Assembly (NCBI GenBank): GCA_963828215.1
Contig: CAWHFO010000051.1
Span: forward strand, 372,001-436,000
Direction of reading: 5' to 3'
Source of the DNA: CAVTJL01 sp963828215
GTDB taxonomy: Bacteria > Pseudomonadota > Alphaproteobacteria > Geminicoccales > Geminicoccaceae
Length of the DNA stretch: 64,000 bases
The notes below the pieces were generated by a model. It saw nothing but the letters and a program-made list of their open reading frames with translations. It made no database searches and had not been told where the DNA came from. Shown in pieces: positions 47,323 to 57,922 of the stretch. Each line of letters starts with the position of its first letter. Within the stretch, counting starts at the first letter, position 1. The position numbers were made by a program, and so were the translations under genes.

Positions 47323-49935
47323 ATGCCCGTCATCAGTCGCGAGGTCATCTTCGCCAAGCTCGGCGAGGTCGGCATGAGGACGCTGCAGAGCGCGTTCGAG
47401 TTCGCGAGCCAGCGGCGTGACGCCTATATCGAGCCGGTCCACTGGCTGGCCCAGATCCTGCGGACCGATCGGACCGATCTCGCGATCCTGGTCGACCGTC
47501 TCGCTCTCGACCGGGACGACCTCGCCAAGGATCTCGAGCGGGCGCTGGGCACGGTCCGGCGCACGGGCTCGTCGCGTCTCGACTTCTCGCGCGACCTCGA
47601 GCTGATGATCGAGCGGGGCTGGATCAGCGCCAGCCTGATGTTCGGCGCCAGCCGCATCCGCACGGGCCATCTGCTGCACGGCATGCTGGAGCAGCCGGAG
47701 CTCAAGCGGCTGCTGCTCGAGATCTCGCCGGTCTTCCGCGCCGTCGCCGCCGACCAGCTCGCGCAGCGCTTCCTCGAGCTGACCGACGGCTCGAGCGAGG
47801 TCGGCATCGCCGCCGAGGCCACACCGCTCGCCGACGGTGCCGCGCCCGGGGCCGGCAAGGGCGAAGGCGCCCTCGACCGCTTCACGAGCGACCTCACCGC
47901 CGCGGCACGCGCCGGCCAGATCGATCCCGTGCTCGGCCGCGACGCCGAGATCCGCGAGGTGATCGACATCCTGATGCGGCGCCGCCAGAACAATCCGATC
48001 ATCGTCGGCGAGGCGGGCGTGGGCAAGACGGCCCTGGTCGAGGGCTTCGCGCTGCGCATCGCCGCCGCCGACGTGCCGCCGATGCTGAAGGACGTTCGCC
48101 TGCTCGCCCTGGACCTCGCAGCGATGCAGGCCGGAGCGTCCGTCAAGGGCGAGTTCGAGACCCGCCTCAAGCAGGTGATCGAGGAGGTCCAGCGCTCGCC
48201 GCAGCCGGTCGTCCTCTTCATCGACGAGGCCCACACCCTGATCGGGGCCGGGGGAGCCGCCGGCACCGGCGATGCCGCGAACATCCTGAAGCCGGCCCTG
48301 GCCCGCGGCACGCTCCGCACCATCGCCGCGACCACCTGGGCGGAGTACAAGAAGCACATCGAGAAGGACCCCGCCCTCACCCGCCGCTTCCAGGTCGTCC
48401 ACGTCGACGAGCCGGAGGAGGAGCAGGCCATACGCATGCTCCGCGGCGTGGCTTCGGTGCTGGAGCGCCACCACAAGGTCCAGCTCCTCGACGAGGCGAT
48501 CGGTGCCGCCGTCCGCCTGTCGCGGCGCTACATCCAGGGCCGCCAGCTCCCCGACAAGGCCGTCAGCGTGCTCGACACCGCCTGCGCCCGTGTCGCCGTC
48601 AGCCAGCACGGCGTCCCGGCGCTCATCGAGGACGCGAAGCGGCGGATCGCCGACATCGAGTCCGAGCTGGAGACGGTCGGCCGCGAGAAGCGCATCGGCA
48701 TCGTCTCGGCGCGCGAGCCGGACCTGGAGGCCTCGCTCGAGACGGCAAAAGCCGAGCTGGCATCCCACGAGGCCCGCTTCGGCGAGGAGAAAGCTCTCGT
48801 CGATCGTATCCTCGCCCTCCGCGACCAGCTCCGCCAGGGCCAGAGCGAAGGCGCGTCGCTCGAGGAGCTTCAACGCATCCAGGCCGAGCTCAAGACGCTC
48901 CAGGGCGAGGCGCCATTGATCCTGCCGGCCGCCGACAGCCAGGCCGTGGCCTCGATCGTCGAGAGCTGGACGGGCATACCGGTCGGCCGGATGCTGACGG
49001 ACGAGATCGAGGCCGTCCTCGGCCTCGAGGCGACGCTCGGGGCCCGCGTCGTCGGCCAGAACCATGCCCTGGCGACCGTGGCCCAACGTATCGAGACGGC
49101 GCGGGCCGGGCTGGAGAATCCGAGCAAGCCCAAGGGCGTTTTTCTGCTCGTCGGGCCGTCGGGGGTGGGCAAGACCGAGACGGCGCTGGCCCTCGCCGAG
49201 CAGCTCTTCGGCGGCGAGGACCACCTCATCACCATCAACATGAGCGAGTTCCAGGAGGCCCATACCGTCTCGACGCTGAAGGGGGCGCCGCCGGGCTATG
49301 TCGGCTACGGCGAGGGCGGACGGCTGACCGAGGCGGTCCGCCGCAAGCCCTACAGCGTCGTCCTCCTGGACGAGATCGAGAAGGCCCATCCGGACGTCCA
49401 CGAGCTCTTCTTCCAGGTCTTCGACAAGGGCATGATGGAGGACGGCGAGGGCCGGCGGATCGACTTCAGGAACACCCTGATCCTGCTGACCTCCAATGTC
49501 GGCTCGGATCTCATCATGAAGCTCTGCGCCGATCCGGACCTCCTGCCGACGGTCGACGGGCTGAGCGCAGCGCTCCGCGATCCGCTGCTCAAGACGTTTC
49601 CGCCGGCCTTCCTCGGACGCGTGGTGGTGGTGCCCTACTACCCCTTGAGCGACGAGGTTCTCTCCCAGATCATACGCCTGCAGCTCGGCCGCATCGGCCA
49701 GCGCGTTCGGGAGAGCCGGGGCGTGCCCTTCACCTTCGACGATACGGTGGTCGACCTGATCCGCGCCCGCTGCCAGGAGCACGAGAGCGGGGGCCGGATG
49801 GTCGATGCCATCCTCACCGGCACGCTCCTGCCGCGCGTGAGCCGCGAGATCCTCGAGCGGCTGCGCACCGAGACGCCGATCGAGCGGGTCCATGTCGGCG
49901 TCGCCGACAGCGACTTCACCTACGGGTTCGCCTGA
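47323..49935 (+). CDS. clpV: T6SS ATPase ClpV (TssH)
   Basis: An 870-residue AAA+ unfoldase that recycles contracted sheath. Two nucleotide domains: Walker A GEAGVGKT near residue 230 with FIDEAHTLIGAGG, and GPSGVGKTETALA near residue 610 with LLDEIEKAHPDVHELFFQVF. The N-terminal domain (VIFAKLGEVGMRTLQSAFEFA) is of the ClpV rather than ClpB type. Intact. Confidence 0.97.
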   Translation: MPVISREVIFAKLGEVGMRTLQSAFEFASQRRDAYIEPVHWLAQILRTDRTDLAILVDRLALDRDDLAKDLERALGTVRRTGSSRLDFSRDLELMIERGWISASLMFGASRIRTGHLLHGMLEQPELKRLLLEISPVFRAVAADQLAQRFLELTDGSSEVGIAAEATPLADGAAPGAGKGEGALDRFTSDLTAAARAGQIDPVLGRDAEIREVIDILMRRRQNNPIIVGEAGVGKTALVEGFALRIAAADVPPMLKDVRLLALDLAAMQAGASVKGEFETRLKQVIEEVQRSPQPVVLFIDEAHTLIGAGGAAGTGDAANILKPALARGTLRTIAATTWAEYKKHIEKDPALTRRFQVVHVDEPEEEQAIRMLRGVASVLERHHKVQLLDEAIGAAVRLSRRYIQGRQLPDKAVSVLDTACARVAVSQHGVPALIEDAKRRIADIESELETVGREKRIGIVSAREPDLEASLETAKAELASHEARFGEEKALVDRILALRDQLRQGQSEGASLEELQRIQAELKTLQGEAPLILPAADSQAVASIVESWTGIPVGRMLTDEIEAVLGLEATLGARVVGQNHALATVAQRIETARAGLENPSKPKGVFLLVGPSGVGKTETALALAEQLFGGEDHLITINMSEFQEAHTVSTLKGAPPGYVGYGEGGRLTEAVRRKPYSVVLLDEIEKAHPDVHELFFQVFDKGMMEDGEGRRIDFRNTLILLTSNVGSDLIMKLCADPDLLPTVDGLSAALRDPLLKTFPPAFLGRVVVVPYYPLSDEVLSQIIRLQLGRIGQRVRESRGVPFTFDDTVVDLIRARCQEHESGGRMVDAILTGTLLPRVSREILERLRTETPIERVHVGVADSDFTYGFA

Positions 49936-49943
49936 GGCGGACG

Positions 49944-51206
49944 ATGGGGGCGATGCTGGTCATCGAGGTGGAGGACACGGGGGAGCGGCGGCGGCTGCAG
50001 CGGGGCCGCCTCAGCATCGGCCGCGGCGACGGCAATGACTGGGTCATCGAGGATGGTGGTGCTACGCCCACCCTCTCCCGCCGCCACTGCCTGATCGAGG
50101 CCGAGGACGATGGCTTCAGGATCACCGACCTCGGCAGCACGAACGGAACCCAGCTGAACGGCCGCCGCCTGTCACCCCATGCCCCCGCCTCCCTCGGCCC
50201 CGGCGACCGGCTGCATCTCGGGCAACGGGCGCTCCGCGTCGCCCTCGAGGCTGCGGAGCCGGCGAGAGCTGAAGCCCAAAGGCCAGCGCGTTCCGCCGGC
50301 GCGTCCGGTGCTGCGAGCCTCGATTCGATCCTCGGCGGCCTCGCGGCTTCCGACACGGCCGCCCCATCTGCACCGCCGGTGGCCTTGCCAGAGGATGGAG
50401 ATCCGCTCGGCGACTTCTTCGACGAGCGACCGCGCACCCCCTCGCCGCCGCTCGCCCCGGGCAAGGATCGCGGCTCGACACGCGGCGATCATGCCCAACC
50501 GCAGCTCGAGAGCTTCGGCCTGCCGCCGGTCGGCGCCAAGCCTGCCGACCCGCCGGCGGCGGAACCGCCGGCCGCGCCGACCGTGCCCGACACCGGCGCG
50601 TTGACCGCTTTCCTCGAAGGTGCCGGTCTGCGGCACGCCGATCTGACGAGCGAGGACACCCTTGTGGTCATGCGTGCGGCGGGGCAGGTGTTCGCCGCCA
50701 TGGCCGATGGCATCCGGCAGCTCCTCGCGGCGCGAGCCATGGTGAAGAGCCATGCCGGCCTAGAGCGCACCGTGATCGGCGCGCTCGGCAACAATCCGCT
50801 CAAATACTCGGCCGGCCCGCGTGAGGCGACTCTCGCGCTCTTGCGACGGCGCGAGGAGGGCTATCTGGCCCCGCTGCCGGCAGTCGAGGCCGCGTTCCAG
50901 GACCTCAAGGCCCATGAGCTGGCGCTTCTGGACGGCATGCGCGCCGCGGTCGCAGCGCTTCTCGGCCGGTTCGACCCGAAGGCGCTCGAGGGCGAGCTCG
51001 CCGATGCCTCGACCCTCGCCCTGCTGCTCCAGGGCGGCAGACGCGCGCGGCTCTGGGAGCTCTATAACGAGCGCTACGCCGAGATCGCCGAGGCGGCCCG
51101 CGTCCGCTTCCTCGGCGACCTCGACCGAGCCTTCGCGGAGGCCTACGAGAGCAAGACTCGCGATCGCGCGCTGGCGCGGGCACCCGACACGGGGACAGGC
51201 TCATGA
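49944..51206 (+). CDS. tagH: T6SS-associated FHA domain protein TagH
   Basis: 420 residues. The FHA domain occupies about residues 10-95 (SIGRGDGNDWVI, LSRRHCLIE, DLGSTNGTQLNG) and reads phosphothreonine. A Pro/Ala-rich linker leads to a C-terminal TagH domain (VMRAAGQVFAAMADGIRQLLAARAMVK, NNPLKYS, AFQDLKAHELALLDGMRAAV). In characterised systems this protein is the target of the T6SS kinase and its phosphorylation permits assembly. Its end overlaps tssJ by four bases. Confidence 0.93.
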   Translation: MGAMLVIEVEDTGERRRLQRGRLSIGRGDGNDWVIEDGGATPTLSRRHCLIEAEDDGFRITDLGSTNGTQLNGRRLSPHAPASLGPGDRLHLGQRALRVALEAAEPARAEAQRPARSAGASGAASLDSILGGLAASDTAAPSAPPVALPEDGDPLGDFFDERPRTPSPPLAPGKDRGSTRGDHAQPQLESFGLPPVGAKPADPPAAEPPAAPTVPDTGALTAFLEGAGLRHADLTSEDTLVVMRAAGQVFAAMADGIRQLLAARAMVKSHAGLERTVIGALGNNPLKYSAGPREATLALLRRREEGYLAPLPAVEAAFQDLKAHELALLDGMRAAVAALLGRFDPKALEGELADASTLALLLQGGRRARLWELYNERYAEIAEAARVRFLGDLDRAFAEAYESKTRDRALARAPDTGTGS

Positions 51207-51691
51207 ACCGCCGCAAAGCCATCGCCGGCGTCGCGTCGCTGGCATCTCTGGGCCTCCTCGTGGCCTGCGGCGGCGGCAAGAGCCCGCCACCACCGCCGCC
51301 GCCGACCCTGGTCAGCGTCAGCATCAAGGCGTCGACCGACGTCAATCCGGACGCCTCGGGCGCGGCCAAGCCGATCAGGGTCCGCGTCCTCAAGCTCAAG
51401 TCCGCCGGCAGCTTCGCCGAGGCCGACTTCTTCGCGCTCGACAAGGACCCGGCCAAGGTCTTGGGCGGCGACCTTCTCGGGATGGACGAGTTCATCGTGG
51501 CGCCCGGCGGGACGCAGGTCTGGCAGGCCAAGCTCGACGACGACACGCACACCATCGGCGTGATGGCGGCCTACTACGACATCGACAAGACGCAGTGGCG
51601 GGCCTGGAAGGATGTGCCGAAGAACGCGACCACGCTCCTGACCGCCGACGTCGGTGCCAAGGGCGTGGCCCTGCGCGAGGCCGGCCTTTGA
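51203..51691 (+). CDS. tssJ: T6SS outer-membrane lipoprotein TssJ
   Basis: 162 residues. Signal peptide ending in the lipobox LLVACGGG, then a run of seven prolines, then the transthyretin-like TssJ domain (VSVSIKASTDVNPDASGAAKPIRVRVLKLKS..., ADFFALDKDPAKVLG). It anchors the membrane complex with TssM and TssL. The poly-proline spacer just after the lipid cysteine is notable. The stop overlaps the TTG start of tssK. Confidence 0.95.
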   Translation: MNRRKAIAGVASLASLGLLVACGGGKSPPPPPPPTLVSVSIKASTDVNPDASGAAKPIRVRVLKLKSAGSFAEADFFALDKDPAKVLGGDLLGMDEFIVAPGGTQVWQAKLDDDTHTIGVMAAYYDIDKTQWRAWKDVPKNATTLLTADVGAKGVALREAGL

Positions 51692-53031
51692 GCGGCGCCG
51701 CCAGGATCGTCTGGTCGGAGGGCATGTTCCTCCGCACCCAGCACTTCCAGCAGCAGGACCGCTGGGTCGAGGAGCTGACGCGCGGTGCCGTCGCGGGCCT
51801 GCGCGGCCACGGCTGGGGCTTCCGGCAGCTGGAGCTGGATTCGGGCCTCCTGGCGCAGGGTCGGGTGGCACTCCGCAACGCCGAGGGAATCCTGCCCGAC
51901 GGGACGCCCTTCGCCATACCCGAGGCGGCGCCGCACCCCGACCCGGTGGCGCTCGGCGTCGTCGCCCAGCCCACCCTGGTTCATCTGGCGCTGCCGGTCG
52001 TTCAGGACGGGGCGGTGGAGGTCGACCCGGTCGACGGCCCCTCGACCGGCGCCCGCTATCGGGCCCGCGAGATCGAGCTGCGCGATACGCTGGCGGGTGC
52101 CGAGACGATGGCCCCCCTGCATGTCGCCGAGCCGCGCTTCAAGCTCTTGGCCGGCGCCGACGCGAAGGACAGCTACACGACCCTGCCGCTGGCCCGGGTG
52201 CTGGGCGCCCAGAGCGACGGCGGCCTCTTGCTCGACGCCGAGTTCATCCCGCCCTGCCTCTCGATCCGGCCGAGCCCGGTGCTCGTCTCGTTCCTCGACG
52301 AGCTGGTCGGCAAGCTCGACACGATCGCGATCGAGCGGGCGGCGTTCGTGGCCGGCAAGCGCCTCCAGGGCGCGGGCGACATCGCCGACTTCCTGATCCT
52401 GATGCTCTGCAATCGCGCCGAGGCGATCGCCCGTCACCTCGCCGACCAGCGGACCATCCACCCGGCCGACCTCTTCGGCTGGCTGCAGGGCCTGCTCGGC
52501 GAGGCGTCGAGCTTCGCGGGCTCGGATCTCCGGCCGCCGCGCCTGCCCCCCTACCGCCACGAGGAGCCGTCCACCGGGCTTCAGCCGCTCATCCAGGAGC
52601 TCCGCCGGCTGCTCGTGGAGCTGGCGCGTCCCGACCGAAAGGCCATGATGATCCCCCTGAAGCTCTACCCGAGCGGTGTGCGCGCGGCGGAAGTGCAGGA
52701 TCGCAACCTCTACGCCTCGGCGACCTTCATCATCGCCTTCAACGCGCCCGTCGCGCCCGAGACGATCCGTCAGCGGCTGCCCGGCCAGATCAAGATCGGC
52801 CCGGCGGAGGACCTCCAGAGCATCGTCCGCTCGGCCGTGCCGGGGGTGCCGATCCGGCACCTCCCTACGGTCCCCCGCGAGATTCCTCTGCACCGTGGCA
52901 TGGTCTATTTCGAGCTCGAGCGGGAGAACGACTACTGGCGCAAGCTGACCAGCTCGGCCGGTCTCGCCTTTCACGTGACCGGCGATCTGCGCGACGGCAT
53001 GGATCTCGAATGCTGGGCGATCCGGGACTGA
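51688..53031 (+). CDS. tssK: T6SS baseplate protein TssK
   Basis: 447 residues. N-terminal IVWSEGMFLRTQHFQQQDRWVE is the family hallmark, with the later FLILMLCNRAEAIARHLADQ and RLPGQIKIGPAEDLQSIV. It docks the baseplate to the membrane complex. The only plausible start is TTG at 51688, overlapping the tssJ stop (TTGA). The next gene begins four bases after its stop. Confidence 0.94.
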   Translation: MSGAARIVWSEGMFLRTQHFQQQDRWVEELTRGAVAGLRGHGWGFRQLELDSGLLAQGRVALRNAEGILPDGTPFAIPEAAPHPDPVALGVVAQPTLVHLALPVVQDGAVEVDPVDGPSTGARYRAREIELRDTLAGAETMAPLHVAEPRFKLLAGADAKDSYTTLPLARVLGAQSDGGLLLDAEFIPPCLSIRPSPVLVSFLDELVGKLDTIAIERAAFVAGKRLQGAGDIADFLILMLCNRAEAIARHLADQRTIHPADLFGWLQGLLGEASSFAGSDLRPPRLPPYRHEEPSTGLQPLIQELRRLLVELARPDRKAMMIPLKLYPSGVRAAEVQDRNLYASATFIIAFNAPVAPETIRQRLPGQIKIGPAEDLQSIVRSAVPGVPIRHLPTVPREIPLHRGMVYFELERENDYWRKLTSSAGLAFHVTGDLRDGMDLECWAIRD

Positions 53032-53035
53032 CACG

Positions 53036-54368
53036 ATGGCCGGCGAGGACCCCTTCGGCCTGAACGAACCCGAGCGGACGCAGATCCTCCGTCCGCGGCC
53101 GGGCGGCCGTGGACCCGAGGCGCCGCCCGCCGCGAGACCGGCATCGGCAGCCTCCCGCGACGGGCGCCGCCCTCCCCGAGGGCACGCCCGGGCTCGGCCC
53201 GCTGGTCCAGGCGGCACACGGCATCCTTCTTTTGGCCCCACGCCTCAGGGGGCCACGGCCGCCGGTCGAGCCCATGGCGCTGCGCGCCCGCATGGAGGCG
53301 GAGCTGCGGCGCTTCGAGGAGCGGGCCTACGCCAAGGGCGTCGATCCGCGTCAGGTCCAGCTCGGCAACTATGTTCTCTGCGCGCTCGTGGACGACATCG
53401 TCCTCAATACGCCCTGGGGAGCCGCCAGCGCCTGGAAGGGCGCCAGCCTCGCCGGCACGCTGCATCACGACGTGGCGGCCGGCGAGCGCTTCTTCGACGT
53501 GCTCGAGCAGGCCCGGCCCCAGGCGACCCAGATGCGGCCGCTGCTCGAGCTGATGGCCTGCTGTCTGGCCATGGGCTTCGAGGGCCGCTACCGCTTGGCG
53601 GCCGGCGGCACCGAGACCCTGAGTCGCCTGCGCCTCGACCTCGGCACAATGCTCGCCGGCAGGGACCGGGACGCCGGCGGCGGCGACGAGCTCTCCCCGG
53701 CGTGGCGCGGCATTCCCGCTCAGCACCAGCCGATCAGCCAGCGGATTCCCCTGTGGGTGCTCGCGACGGGCGCGCTCGCCGTCCTGGTCCTCGTCTATGT
53801 CGGCTTCAATCTGCGTCTCGGCGCCTACAGCGAGCGTCTCGGGCCGGTCGTCGGCAGCCTGCCCCCGACGCCACCTGTCCAGCTCGTCCGCGCCGCGGCG
53901 ATCACCAGGCCGGCCCCGCCACCGCCGGTCGTGAAGACCCCGCTCTCGGCTCGCCTCGCGGGGTGCCTCCGGGCGGCCGGGGTGTCGGGCGATGCGGTCA
54001 CCGAGGATTTCCAGAAGGTCCGCGTGACCCTGCCGAACGCCGGCCTCTTCGCCTCCGGCAGCGCCGATCTGAGCCCGGCGATCGTCCCGCTCGTGCATTG
54101 CCTCGGCCGTGAGCTGGCCAAGGAGCCCGGCCGCCTCATGGTGATCGGTCACAGCGACAATGTCCCGATCCATACGGCGCGCTTCCCCAGCAACTGGGAG
54201 CTGTCCAAGGCCCGTGCGATGGCCGTCGAGCAGGCCCTGGCCGAGGTCGTGCCGGACGCGGGCCGCATCGGGGTCGACGGGCGGGCCGATACCGAGCCCG
54301 TCGCCTCCAACGCCACCGAGGCCGGACGCGCCGCCAATCGCCGCGTCGACATCCTGCTGCTGCGCTGA
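53036..54368 (+). CDS. tssL: T6SS membrane protein TssL (DotU) fused to OmpA domain, one frameshift
   Basis: About 443 residues when corrected. A Pro-rich N-terminus (MAGEDPFGLNEPERTQILRP) leads, after removal of one base near 53160-53170, into the DotU domain (LVQAAHGILLLAPRL, LGNYVLCALVDDIVLNTPWG). One membrane helix follows at about residue 237-260. The C-terminal OmpA-like peptidoglycan-binding domain has VTLPNAGLFASGSADLS and IGHSDNVPIH and ends in NRRVDILLLR. The fused peptidoglycan anchor is a known TssL variant. It forms the trans-envelope complex with TssM and TssJ. Confidence 0.93.
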
Positions 54369-54379
54369 GGCGGGCCGGC

Positions 54380-57300
54380 ATGCGCATTCTCAAGAGCCTC
54401 CTCGCCGTCCTCACCGCCCGCTGGTTCTGGAGCCTTCTTGGCGCCGTCCTGCTCGCGCTGCTGGTCTGGTTCGCAGGTGACCTCCTCGCGGTCGGCACGG
54501 TGCGGCCGCTCGAGAGCGAGGTCGTGCGGCTCGTCGTCATCCTCGTCATCGCCATCCTCTGGGGCCTGGGCAATCTCTGGGCGCAGCTTCGGGCGAGGCG
54601 CAACAACACCGCCCTGGTCGACGCCCTCGCCGCGCCCGCCGCCCGCCCCGATCCGGGCCAGAGCGAGGTGGCCGAGCTCGCCCAGCGCTTCTCGGGCGCG
54701 CTCGACCGGCTGCGCCAGCGCCGCGTCGGCGGCCGGAGCCAGCGCCGCTGGCTCTACGAGCTGCCCTGGTACGTGATCATCGGCCCGCCGGGCTCTGGCA
54801 AGACGACGGCGCTCCTCCAGTCCGGCCTTCGCTTTCCTCTCGATCAGGGCGAGAAGCTCAGGGGCGCCGGCGGCACACGCTACTGCGACTGGTTCTTCAC
54901 CGACGAGGCCGTCCTCATCGACACGGCCGGCCGCTACACGAGCCAGGACAGCGACCAGGAGACCGACGCGGCGGCCTGGCGAGGCTTTCTCGACCTCCTG
55001 CGCAAGCACCGCGGCCGCCAGCCGCTGAACGGCGTGCTCGTGGCCCTCTCGGTCAAGGACCTGCTCGACGGTCGGGGTGCGGGAGGCATCGACCATGCCC
55101 GCGCCGTCCGCTCGCGTCTGGCCGAGATCGAGAGCCGGCTCGGCATCCGCCTGCCGGTCTACCTCGTGCTCACCAAGGCCGATCTGGTCGCCGGCTTCGC
55201 CGACTTCTTCGGCGGTCTCGGCGAGCGCGACCGGTCGCAGGTCTGGGGGGTGACGCTGCCCGGCGAGCCCGGCCGGCAAGGCTACGACCGGAGCGCTCTC
55301 GAGACCGGTCTCGCCAGCCTGATCGGCCGGCTCGACGGCCTGCTCCGCGACCGGCTCCTGGCCGAGCGCGACGTCGAGCGCCGGGCGCTCGTTCTCGGCT
55401 TCCCGGCCCAGGTCCAGGCATTGATCCCGGACATCCTCAGGCTGGTCGACACCGCCTTCGGCGGCTCCAGCTTCGAGCAGACCCCCTGGCTGCGCGGCGT
55501 CTACCTCACGAGCGGGACGCAGACGGGAACGCCGGTGGACAGGCTCGTCGCGGCGATCACGCAGAGCTTCGGCATGCCCACGGCACCGCTGGCCGTCCAG
55601 GCCGGCGACAGGAGCTTTTTTCTGCAGCGGCTCCTCGGCGAGGTCGTTTTCGGGGAGGCGAGCCTCGTCACGCGTGATCCGCGACGCGAGCGGAACGAGC
55701 GATGGCTTCGGGCCGGTGCGGTCACGGCGCTGGGCCTCCTCATGCTGGCGGCGCTCGGCGGCTGGACCTGGAGCTATCGGGACAGTCGCGACCGCCAGGT
55801 GGCGCTGGAGCAGGCGCTGGCCGGCTGGTCCAGGGACTACGCGCAGCTCGCCCAGAACCAGATCCCGATCAATGACGCGGCCCTGCAGCCGGTTCTGCCC
55901 GCACTCGATCGTCTGGCCGCGATCCAAACGGAAGCCGCGAGGCCCGACCGTCTGGCTCAGGTGATGGGCCTCTCGCGCGGCGGGACGCTCGCTGACGAGA
56001 CCGATGTCGCCTACCGCAAAGCCCTGCGCGATGTCCTGGTGCCGCGGCTGATGGCCAGGCTGGAGCGGCAGATCCAGGCGCACATCCAAAGCCCCGACTA
56101 TCTGATCGAGGCGCTCAAGGTCTATCTGATGCTGGGCGGCCAGGCGCCGGTCGATCCGGACCTCCTGACGGCCTGGTTCCACCTCGACCTGCAGGGGAAC
56201 GAGCCGGCCATCGCCGCCGGGATGACGCCTCATCTGGCGGCCCTCGCGGCCGACCTGCCCACCCTCCAGCCGCTGCCGGCGCTGGACGGAGCCCTGCTCG
56301 CCCAGGCACGAGCGACCCTGGCCAAGGTCTCCCTCGCCAAGCAGGGCTACCGGATGCTCATGACCAGCGCCGCGGTCACCAGCCTGCCGCCCTGGCGGGT
56401 GACCGAGCACGCCGGCCCGAACGCCGCCACGGCGCTGGTCCGGCGCTCGGGCAAGCCGCTCGACGCGCCGATCCCGGGGGTCTTCACTCGCGCCGGCTTC
56501 TATGGGGTGTTCCTGCCGGCGCTCCCGCAGACGGCGAAAGCGGCCTATGCCGAGAACTGGGTCCTCGCCGGCACGGGTCAGCCGCAACCCACCGACGCGG
56601 ATCTCGACCGCCTCCAGTCGGACATGCTCAAGCTCTACGAGGACGACGACATCGACACCTGGGACGGCCTCCTGCGCGACATCAGGGTCGTGCCGCTGAC
56701 CTCGCTCGACCAGGCGGTCGAGGCCACCAAGGCGCTCTCGGGGCCGAGCTCGCCGATGAAGCTCCTCGTCCAGGCGATCGTGCAGGAGACCCAGCTGACC
56801 CAGCCGCCGCCTCCGACGACCGCCAGCGCCGCGGCTGGCGGCGCGCTGGCGGCGGGCCAGCAGGCGCTCGGCACCGTCGGTGCCAAGCTGGACAAGCTGG
56901 CCCAGCTCATCGGCGCCAAGCCCGCGGCGGCAGCTCCGATCGCCGCGCAGGGCGCCCCGGTCGAGCAGCACTTCGCCTACCTGAAGGGCCTGGTCGAGGG
57001 CGTGAACGGAGCGCCGCCGGCGCTCGATGCGGCCCTGCAGGCGCTGGGCAGCCTCCACGCCAAGCTCGCCGAGGCGGCGATCGCACCCGATCCGGCCGCG
57101 GCCTTCGCCCGGATCGGCCCGACGGGAGCGGCCCAGCTCGCCCAGGCCGCGCAGGGCCTGCCGGCACCGCTGGGCGACATGTTGACGGGCATCGCCCAGA
57201 AGGCCCAGGCGATCAGCGGCTCGGGCATCCGCACCCGCCTCGATGCCATCTGGCGCAGCGACGTCCTGCCGTTCTGCCGCACGGCCATCGGCGGCCGCTA

Positions 57301-57922
57301 TCCGTTCTCGCCGGGCAGCCGGATCGATGCCAGCCTCGACGACACCGCGCGGCTGTTGGCACCCGGCGGCCTCATCGATGGGTTCGTCAAGAACCAGCTC
57401 GCGCCCTTCGTCGACACGGCGCAGCGCCCGTGGCGCGATCTCCAGGGTGCCGGCCTGTCCCCGGCGGCCCTGGCCCAGCTCGATCGCGCCGAGCGGATCA
57501 GCGCCAGCCTGTTCGCGGCGGGCGCCAAGCCCAGTGCCAGCTTCACGCTGACGCCGCTCGACCTCGACGCCGGCTCCGCGAGCGTGACCTTCGACCTCGA
57601 CGGTCAGCAGCTCCACTACGCCCACGGGCCCGCGCAGCCCGCGGCGTTCCTGTGGCCCGGCCCCGCCGGGACCAACCTGGTCCGGCTCTCCTTCGCCCCT
57701 CTCGACGGCAGCGCGCCGACGAGCGAGGTCGAGCAGGGTGCCTGGGGACTGTTCCGCCTCCTTCAGCGCTCCCGGCTCCGCCAGCAGGGCCAGCCCGACC
57801 TTTTCGAGGTCACGCTTTCGGCGGCCGGCCACAGCGCCCGCTTCGGCCTGCGCGCCGGAAGCGTCGAGAACCCCTTCAACACGAGCCTGCTGGCCGGGTT
57901 CTCCTGCCCGGAGGGGCTCTGA
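54380..57922 (+). CDS. tssM: T6SS membrane protein TssM (IcmF)
   Basis: 1180 residues. Two N-terminal helices (about 9-60), a cytoplasmic nucleotide-binding domain with Walker A GPPGSGKTTALLQSG near residue 134 and TAGRYTSQD, and a third helix near 443-466. A long periplasmic part follows, with the conserved C-terminal block (PFCRTAIGGRYPFSPGS) and a closing beta domain. It spans the inner membrane and contacts TssJ. Intact over 3.5 kb. Confidence 0.97.
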   Translation: MRILKSLLAVLTARWFWSLLGAVLLALLVWFAGDLLAVGTVRPLESEVVRLVVILVIAILWGLGNLWAQLRARRNNTALVDALAAPAARPDPGQSEVAELAQRFSGALDRLRQRRVGGRSQRRWLYELPWYVIIGPPGSGKTTALLQSGLRFPLDQGEKLRGAGGTRYCDWFFTDEAVLIDTAGRYTSQDSDQETDAAAWRGFLDLLRKHRGRQPLNGVLVALSVKDLLDGRGAGGIDHARAVRSRLAEIESRLGIRLPVYLVLTKADLVAGFADFFGGLGERDRSQVWGVTLPGEPGRQGYDRSALETGLASLIGRLDGLLRDRLLAERDVERRALVLGFPAQVQALIPDILRLVDTAFGGSSFEQTPWLRGVYLTSGTQTGTPVDRLVAAITQSFGMPTAPLAVQAGDRSFFLQRLLGEVVFGEASLVTRDPRRERNERWLRAGAVTALGLLMLAALGGWTWSYRDSRDRQVALEQALAGWSRDYAQLAQNQIPINDAALQPVLPALDRLAAIQTEAARPDRLAQVMGLSRGGTLADETDVAYRKALRDVLVPRLMARLERQIQAHIQSPDYLIEALKVYLMLGGQAPVDPDLLTAWFHLDLQGNEPAIAAGMTPHLAALAADLPTLQPLPALDGALLAQARATLAKVSLAKQGYRMLMTSAAVTSLPPWRVTEHAGPNAATALVRRSGKPLDAPIPGVFTRAGFYGVFLPALPQTAKAAYAENWVLAGTGQPQPTDADLDRLQSDMLKLYEDDDIDTWDGLLRDIRVVPLTSLDQAVEATKALSGPSSPMKLLVQAIVQETQLTQPPPPTTASAAAGGALAAGQQALGTVGAKLDKLAQLIGAKPAAAAPIAAQGAPVEQHFAYLKGLVEGVNGAPPALDAALQALGSLHAKLAEAAIAPDPAAAFARIGPTGAAQLAQAAQGLPAPLGDMLTGIAQKAQAISGSGIRTRLDAIWRSDVLPFCRTAIGGRYPFSPGSRIDASLDDTARLLAPGGLIDGFVKNQLAPFVDTAQRPWRDLQGAGLSPAALAQLDRAERISASLFAAGAKPSASFTLTPLDLDAGSASVTFDLDGQQLHYAHGPAQPAAFLWPGPAGTNLVRLSFAPLDGSAPTSEVEQGAWGLFRLLQRSRLRQQGQPDLFEVTLSAAGHSARFGLRAGSVENPFNTSLLAGFSCPEGL

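Noticed and set aside
46222..49893. 1223-codon open frame on the minus strand across tssG and clpV
   Set aside because: Entirely antisense to two well-conserved T6SS genes, with biased Asp/Glu/Gly/Leu composition and no domains.
54149..57832. 1227-codon open frame on the minus strand across tssM
   Set aside because: Antisense shadow of the intact tssM reading frame; no recognisable motif.
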